Shown: one piece after another, positions 6,420 to 9,948 of the stretch
Numbering within the stretch: the first letter of the stretch is position 1
Layout of the letters: each line of letters begins with the position of its first letter
DNA from: Bacillota bacterium
GTDB taxonomy: Bacteria; Bacillota; Clostridia; Christensenellales; Aristaeellaceae
Length of the DNA: 9,948 nt
Assembly: GCA_023421395.1 (NCBI GenBank)
Contig: JAEZTL010000014.1
Span: 1-9,948, forward strand
Direction of reading: 5' to 3'
The notes under the pieces: generated by a model
Told to the model about the DNA's origin: nothing
Seen by the model: the letters and a program-made list of their open reading frames with translations, nothing else
The model's database searches: none
Program-made: the position numbers and the translations under genes

Positions 6420-7778
6420 ATGAAAAGGGTTATTCCGATTATCCTGCCGCTTGTTGTGCTGCTCGCTTTCTCGCACGTCACAGCCTATGCGTTGCCCCGA
6501 AGCTTTGACAGGTCGCGCGTCCACAGACTGGATGATTACCGTGTCGAGCTGAAGATCCGCGACATGACCTTTGAGGGGAAGTTCACCAACGCGGAGCTCA
6601 CAGACGAGAAGCTGGAAGAGATGGTCAAAAAGGCCCTTGCCGAAATGGGCCTGGGCGAGGCGGATTTCGACCTTTTGAACGACCTGGTGGACACCATGAA
6701 CCAGTACGACTCCATCTCGCCGGAGCAGATGCAGAAAATCTTCGACCGATGGTTTGACATGATCGGGGCAGTGCCGGTCGCGGGACAGGCGGCGACGCTC
6801 GTGCAGATCATCCTGCAACTCAATCAGGGCGATTATAGCGGCCCTGCCCAAAGCGCTGCCGAAGAAGCCGGAAGCCAAATCGCCGAAGGGCTGGGAGACG
6901 CGCTTGATGCATCGGGCAACGCCGGCAAATTCGCGGGCAGCGCGTGGGGGATCGGGAAAGCCCTAAAGGCCGTCATAGAGGGCATGATGGAATCCGATAC
7001 CGCCGAAAGGGCGGTAGACCGGGCCTTGGGCCTTGAGGCGTACCGGCTGATCGAAGAATTCTATGCCAAGCTCAACAATGAAGCCGACAAACACTTTCAA
7101 GAAAACGCGCCGAATTTCATGGTGAAGTTTGACGGCGCCAAATCAAGCAAGCCCTTTACGCTCTTTGGCACGCAAAATTCCGAGAATTGGACGCTGAACA
7201 TGACGTTGTTTCAGACGGAGTCGGATAGCCGCCTGGATATCGACGGGAAGTATGAAGGCCAGTACACTATTGAGATCGAGTATGATCTCAGCGGTTTTCA
7301 AGGCGGGCTAAGCGACATTGTGCAAACTGCGGAATGGAAAAAAACCTACATCGTTTTTCCGGAATGGGAAAGCACCTGGGGCACATTCGATGTTTCCGTA
7401 ACGAATCCCGACACGTGCAATGTGAAGCGCACATTGGAAGGCTACGCAACGGCGATTCTCTACCGCAAGAATGGCAGATCATCGATCAAACCGACGCAGG
7501 ATCAGGACATAAAGGATGTAACTGTCTCGGGAATGATGATTCAAGCATCCGCCGGAGACGGGGAATCCAGGCTGGATATCGGATGCTCGGTGAGCGCGAA
7601 TGAAAGCGCGTTTACCAATGCCATGACGAGTTGGACCGTGACGTGGCCCGACGACGTATTTGATGGGCCGGCGTCCGCGCATCAATACGATATCGCGTGG
7701 GATGAGGGCATCTGGCGGCGCGGCAACAATGCCGACGAGGGCTGGGTCATCACATTGACGCCGCTCCTCAATCAATAG
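6420..7778 (+). CDS. Secreted protein of unknown function
   Basis: This 452-residue protein has a clear signal peptide: M-K-R start, hydrophobic core VIPIILPLVVLLAF, likely cleavage after A22-Y-A24. I do not recognise the family. Residues 25-110 are helical and acidic. Residues 114-190 hold two hydrophobic glycine/alanine-rich stretches (IGAVPVAGQAATLVQIIL at 115-132 and a second at about 168-190), resembling membrane-inserting or hairpin helices. From about 233 to the end the pattern alternates as in a beta-sandwich and is rich in tryptophan (for example W257, W306, W316, W320), with only two cysteines (C333, C389). The ATG at 6420 is preferred over an in-frame ATG at 6327 because AAGGAG lies 9 nt before it and it opens the signal peptide. 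It is the only complete plus-strand gene, isolated between the two repeat copies. Confidence 0.85.
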   Translation: MKRVIPIILPLVVLLAFSHVTAYALPRSFDRSRVHRLDDYRVELKIRDMTFEGKFTNAELTDEKLEEMVKKALAEMGLGEADFDLLNDLVDTMNQYDSISPEQMQKIFDRWFDMIGAVPVAGQAATLVQIILQLNQGDYSGPAQSAAEEAGSQIAEGLGDALDASGNAGKFAGSAWGIGKALKAVIEGMMESDTAERAVDRALGLEAYRLIEEFYAKLNNEADKHFQENAPNFMVKFDGAKSSKPFTLFGTQNSENWTLNMTLFQTESDSRLDIDGKYEGQYTIEIEYDLSGFQGGLSDIVQTAEWKKTYIVFPEWESTWGTFDVSVTNPDTCNVKRTLEGYATAILYRKNGRSSIKPTQDQDIKDVTVSGMMIQASAGDGESRLDIGCSVSANESAFTNAMTSWTVTWPDDVFDGPASAHQYDIAWDEGIWRRGNNADEGWVITLTPLLNQ

Positions 7779-7828
7779 AGGATTTCGGGAAGTGCGGATC
7801 CGGAGAGCCCCCAGGAAGGAAAGCCGGA

Positions 7829-7878
7829 AGGGGGCGGTTTGGGCTTGCGCACCCAATCGGCCCAAAAGCACGCCCCCT
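7829..7878 (+). terminator. Large two-part hairpin after the secreted-protein gene
   Basis: Outer stem AGGGGGCG (7829-7836) with CGCCCCCT (7871-7878) and inner stem TTTGGGC (7838-7844) with GCCCAAA (7860-7866) give a long interrupted hairpin about 50 nt past the stop codon. There is no T-run on either strand, so it is not a standard rho-independent terminator; it may protect the transcript 3' end or simply begin the hairpin array. Confidence 0.4.
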
Positions 7879-8040
7879 CCGCTGTTCAGCGGTTCCCGCT
7901 TGAAAGGCGGCCGAATACGGGCAGGGTCCGAATCCCGCCTTTCGCGCAAGCTGCGCTTCCGTCGATTGGAAAAGGGGGATGCCCGGCTGCCCATGGATAC
8001 GGGAAGGCCCGGATTCCGGGGCTCAGGGAAAAACCCCTGA
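7879..8040. repeat. Dense series of short hairpins in a convergent intergenic region
   Basis: Consecutive perfect inverted repeats fill this stretch: CCGCTG/CAGCGG (7879-7892), GAAAGGCGG/CCGCCTTTC (arms 7902-7910 and 7935-7943), GCGCA/TGCGC (7944-7956), CCCGG/CCGGG (8008-8020) and TCAGGG/CCCTGA (8023-8040). The hairpins differ in sequence, so this is not a tandem repeat. The position, between the 3' ends of two convergent genes, is typical of palindromic intergenic (REP-like) elements. No gene is supported here. Confidence 0.6.
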
Positions 8041-8042
8041 TC

Positions 8043-8256
8043 CCAATCCAAAACAACAATGATTCGTCGAGGTGGGTCTTATTGCGCGGGCAAGGTTGGT
8101 TTCCCCTCAGGGGAAACCAAGTCGCTTCGCGACCGGGTGATTCAAATAGATTTGAATCACTCGCCCCGTGTCACCTGTCGCTCAACGCAGCGCTGCATTT
8201 CACGCCGAAGGCGTATCCCGAAGGGCCGCCTCGCGTTGGCTCCTTGTTCCGCATCA
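8043..8256. repeat. Dispersed repeat, copy B, with extra hairpin modules
   Basis: It begins with the same CCAATCCAAAACAAC (8043-8057) as copy A and continues with GTGTCAC (8168-8174), CGCTCAACGCAGCGCTGC (8179-8196), GGCTCCTTG (8238-8246) and GCATCA (8251-8256), in the same order and orientation. Compared with A it has about 74 extra nt (about 8094-8167) and 36 extra nt within 8197-8237. The first extra block is three abutting hairpins: TTGGTTTCCCC/GGGGAAACCAA (8096-8120), GTCGC/GCGAC (8121-8133) and GTGATTCAAA/TTTGAATCAC (8137-8160). The second contains ACGCC/GGCGT (8202-8214). The flanking inverted ATACCAAT ends of copy A are not found here. Confidence 0.65.
8171..8254 (-). other. Tiny reading frame inside repeat B (27 codons)
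   Basis: On the minus strand an ATG at 8254 opens 27 codons starting M-R-N-K-E-P and ending C-S-A-A-L-S-D-R, with TGA at 8173-8171. AAGGAGGGAAGG lies just upstream, with the nearer AAGG 7 nt from the ATG. The frame matches that of copy A at both ends and is longer by exactly 12 codons. It may be translated, or may simply reflect an indel that happens to be a multiple of three. Confidence 0.3.
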
Positions 8257-8341
8257 AAAATCCTTCCCTCCTTGAAATCATGAATTTTTTTACCTTGTAT
8301 GACAGGAAGGTCCGCTTCGGGGCGGTCAAGGCGCCGACGGC

Positions 8342-9289
8342 TTATCGGGCATCCGCAAGATCCGATTCGCGGAACAGCAAGGATACGGCTTCATCGTAGT
8401 CGCGCAGGCTTTGCGCCTTTTTGATCCGCTTGGCATGTTTTGCGTTGTCGGAAAAACTCGCGATCATGTAGTTCCAAAGCTCCTTCATTTTGAATAGAAC
8501 GTTCACATCCCCATAGAGGACGCCTTTGTAGCCGTCGTAGAGGTGATCGTGAAAGCGCTGCAGCAGGCGCTTGTCGGGTTTGGAATCGTACAGATGCTGA
8601 TGGACAAGGCATGGGTTCATCAATAGCCCCCGCCCCAGCATGACCGTTCCCACGTTCGGATGCCCGTCCGAAAACCCGCTGATGTCCTCTTTCGTAAACA
8701 GATCGCCGTTGTAACAGACGGGGTTTTTGCTCTTTTGAAAGGCCGCCGAAAAAACCTCCATGTTCGGGGTGTTTTTATAAAAATCCGTTTGGACCCTGGG
8801 GTGTATGATCAGTTCTTCCAGGGGATATTTATTGTAGATTTCGATCAGTTCGCCAAACTCCTCCGGCCTAACCTTGCCGATCCTCGTCTTGATGGATATC
8901 TTGGTGACCGGATGACTGAAAATCTTATCGAGGAAGACGTCGAGCTCCGCTGTTTTTGCGAGGAACCCGGACCCCCTGCCTTTTGAGACAACCGTTCCCG
9001 ACGGGCATCCCAGGTTCAAATTGATCTCCTGGTATCCCAGCAGCCCGATCCTCTGGGCGGTATGAGTGAAGTCGTCCGCGTTGTTGGTCAGCAATTGAGG
9101 AACCAGGACGATTCCCCGGTTGTTCTCCGGCAAAATGTCCTTTATGTCACGGGTTTTAAAGCTGTCGCTTTGGTTGGCAAAAATGAACGGAGAAAAGTAT
9201 TTCTCGATTCCGTCCGGGAAGAACGCGTGATGGGCGTTTCGATAGACGTATCCTGTCAGACCTTCCATGGGCGCGAAGTAGAATTTCAT
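8342..9289 (-). CDS. tRNA-dihydrouridine synthase family protein
   Basis: A 315-residue FMN enzyme of the Dus family, which reduces uridine to dihydrouridine in tRNA D-loops using NAD(P)H. The TIM-barrel signatures appear in order: the N-terminal F-A-P-M-E-G (5-10), the catalytic cysteine C95 in INLNLGCPSG, K104-G-R-G-S-G-F-L, K134-T-R136 (SIKTRIG), the flavin-site H163 in IIHPR, N194-G-D196 and G219-R-G-L-L-M-N-P226. Length is typical. The ATG at 9289 is chosen because AGGAG lies 8 nt upstream; an in-frame ATG at 9328 has no ribosome site. N-L-G-C-P in place of the more usual N-M-G-C-P is conservative. The gene stands alone, converging on the secreted-protein gene. Which tRNA position it modifies cannot be told. 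Confidence 0.9.
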   Translation of the reverse strand: MKFYFAPMEGLTGYVYRNAHHAFFPDGIEKYFSPFIFANQSDSFKTRDIKDILPENNRGIVLVPQLLTNNADDFTHTAQRIGLLGYQEINLNLGCPSGTVVSKGRGSGFLAKTAELDVFLDKIFSHPVTKISIKTRIGKVRPEEFGELIEIYNKYPLEELIIHPRVQTDFYKNTPNMEVFSAAFQKSKNPVCYNGDLFTKEDISGFSDGHPNVGTVMLGRGLLMNPCLVHQHLYDSKPDKRLLQRFHDHLYDGYKGVLYGDVNVLFKMKELWNYMIASFSDNAKHAKRIKKAQSLRDYDEAVSLLFRESDLADAR

Positions 9290-9333
9290 GCTTTCAGCTC
9301 CTGATACCAGTCCGAGGGCCCGAGTCAAAAGCG

Positions 9334-9373
9334 AACCGCCTACCCAAAAGCGCTGCTTTATCGGTAGGCGGTT
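9334..9373. other. Strong 40-nt hairpin with internal second stem
   Basis: AACCGCCTACC (9334-9344) and GGTAGGCGGTT (9363-9373) are perfect 11-bp arms. Between them AAAGC (9347-9351) pairs with GCTTT (9355-9359), giving an almost continuous stem with a 3-nt loop. On the minus strand it is followed by CGCTTTTG, so it might end leftward transcription of the small gene at 9505 and separate it from the Dus gene, but the T-run is short. A smaller hairpin ATGGTG/CACCAT (9377-9395) follows. Confidence 0.5.
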
Positions 9374-9407
9374 ACGATGGTGGCAAAGTCACCATGAATT
9401 GATACGA

Positions 9408-9455
9408 TGCACACCCCAAATCGTCAAAATCGAGTAATCGTCAAACTGCACACCC
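9408..9455. repeat. Nested direct repeats
   Basis: TGCACACCC occurs at 9408-9416 and 9447-9455 and encloses two copies of AATCGTCAAA (9419-9428 and 9436-9445, 17 bp apart). The arrangement could be a binding-site cluster or the scar of an insertion. The stretch 9290-9504 otherwise holds no gene. Confidence 0.45.
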
Positions 9456-9504
9456 ACTGAGCGTGCAACATTCAGGCTTCCCTGTTTGCAAGGCGCGTGG
9501 CTAT

Positions 9505-9735
9505 CTATCTCTTAAGCAGAATTTGCGCTAGCTTTGCCGCAATCTTAGGTAACTGCTTTAGAGCGCCTTTTTTGATAGCGTAACCAGCGGCAGGAATACC
9601 AACAGCTCCTGCTCCGGCCAGAATCTTACCCCTCATTTCTTTTCGCTTTTGTGTGCACATCACACAATACTTACCGACAATCGCGGGATTTTTGCACCAT
9701 TTAGTTTTGCACGTTTTGCGGGGCTGGTTAGTCAT
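9505..9735 (-). CDS. Small Cys4 zinc-finger-like protein with hydrophobic C-terminal segment
   Basis: A 76-residue basic protein. Its N-terminal third has four cysteines in a zinc-ribbon-like layout, C9-x4-C14-x9-C24-x2-C27, with N-P-A-I-V-G-K-Y between the pairs; similar small C...C-x-x-P-A-x-x-x-G-x-C knuckles are common in phage and mobile-element proteins. Residues about 37-55 (GKILAGAGAVGIPAAGYAI) form a glycine/alanine-rich hydrophobic segment, flanked by lysines and followed by an amphipathic basic helix, so membrane association is possible. The ATG at 9735 follows GGAGG by 9 nt, which decides against the in-frame ATG at 9804. Codon usage is AT-rich compared with the genes to the left, and the gene lies next to an IS element, both pointing to acquisition. 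I do not recognise a family, and no function is assigned. Confidence 0.65.
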   Translation of the reverse strand: MTNQPRKTCKTKWCKNPAIVGKYCVMCTQKRKEMRGKILAGAGAVGIPAAGYAIKKGALKQLPKIAAKLAQILLKR

Positions 9736-9842
9736 TAGAATCGTCCTCCAAGTATAGGTTGGATTTCTTTTTATTTTCTTCAATAAATGCAACGCAACTG
9801 TCAATTAATCTGTCAGGAAGCAATGGATAGGCTACACTAAAC

Positions 9843-9872
9843 TGTACAGAAAAGATAAGGTCATGGTATACT
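9843..9872 (+). promoter_or_regulatory. Promoter of the IS3 transposase gene
   Basis: TGTACA (9843-9848, four of six matches to the -35 consensus) lies 18 bp before TATACT (9867-9872), which has the TGN of an extended -10 box. It lies 28 nt before the OrfA start. The -35 box would be at the very tip of the element. Confidence 0.45.
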
Positions 9873-9900
9873 TCCAAGGGAAAGAAGGAAGGAGAAAACC

Positions 9901-9948
9901 ATGGCAGAAAGACGAGTCCGGAGGACCTACAGCGAGGAACAGAAGAAG
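9901..9948 (+). CDS. IS3-family transposase OrfA, N-terminus only
   Basis: The first 16 codons are present, reading MAERRVRRTYSEEQKK, and the frame runs off the window. The R-R-T-Y-S/T-E-E-x-K start is typical of the helix-turn-helix OrfA protein of IS3/IS911-type elements, which binds the element ends and is extended to OrfAB by -1 frameshifting. AAGGAG lies 6 nt before the ATG. The call rests on a short stretch, but the motif is characteristic. Confidence 0.72.
   Translation, partial: MAERRVRRTYSEEQKK

Larger units (their letters stand above)
9843..9948 (+). mobile_element. Left end of an IS3-family insertion sequence (cut by window edge)
   Basis: The likely terminus begins at TGTACAGAAAAG (9843), with the TG start usual for IS3-family ends, about 58 nt before a transposase OrfA start. 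The exact end and any target duplication cannot be confirmed because the right end is outside the window. Confidence 0.55.

Noticed and set aside
5999..6508. Plus-strand open frame of 169 codons
   Set aside because: It overlaps the start and signal peptide of the gene at 6420 in another frame, lacks a ribosome site and reads as low-quality protein.
7879..7943. tRNA-like look: a CCGC/GCGG stem with a 7-nt loop containing GAA, then GGG-TCCGAAT-CCC like a T-arm
   Set aside because: The T-loop lacks the near-invariant T55, the T-stem has only three good pairs, no D-arm or acceptor stem closes the fold, and the same bases pair better as the 7902-7943 hairpin.
7479..8051. Minus-strand open frame of 190 codons overlapping the secreted-protein gene and the hairpin array
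   Set aside because: Half of it is antisense to a convincing gene and the other half runs through palindromes; there is no ribosome site and composition is Arg/Pro biased.
8096..8214. CRISPR-like array
   Set aside because: The hairpins have different sequences and lengths, there is no repeated unit with unique spacers, and no cas gene is present.

Overview
The window comes from a GC-rich genome with strong Shine-Dalgarno sites (GGAGG-type 5 to 12 nt before nearly every start), TATAAT promoters, a Big_2-type secreted protein, an MtaB methyltransferase and an IS3-type element. This fits an anaerobic Gram-positive of the Clostridia. The taxon is inferred from gene content only; there is no rRNA or other marker here.

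Left part (1-5310), all on the minus strand: a truncated secreted Big_2 protein; mtaB, a zinc methanol:corrinoid methyltransferase with all three zinc ligands recognisable but no mtaC or mtaA in view; a major facilitator transporter closed by a textbook rho-independent terminator; and a two-gene operon in which a winged-helix regulator overlaps a second MFS exporter by 8 nt and is probably autoregulated through direct repeats in its promoter. The Big_2 gene and mtaB each have a TATAAT box inside an AT-rich inverted repeat.

Middle part (5310-8341): a gene-poor, palindrome-rich stretch. It holds a 152-bp repeat with inverted ends (repeat A), a frameshifted remnant of a small gene, about 670 bp of apparently non-coding sequence, one long plus-strand gene for a secreted 452-residue protein of unknown function, and a 560-bp convergent intergenic region packed with about ten hairpins. 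The last part of that region is a second, longer copy of the repeat (repeat B). A and B share collinear blocks and the same tiny minus-strand reading frame, which differs by exactly 36 nt (12 codons). This repeat family and hairpin array are the most unusual signal here.

Right part (8342-9948): a tRNA-dihydrouridine synthase-like gene (minus), a non-coding stretch with an 11-bp perfect hairpin and nested direct repeats, a small AT-rich gene for a four-cysteine, probably zinc-binding and membrane-associated peptide (minus), and the left end plus first 16 codons of an IS3-family OrfA (plus). This end looks like recently acquired accessory DNA.

The genes do not form one pathway. The only clear functional unit is the regulator and its exporter (3465-5253). 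I did not find a defence system, CRISPR array, tRNA or rRNA.
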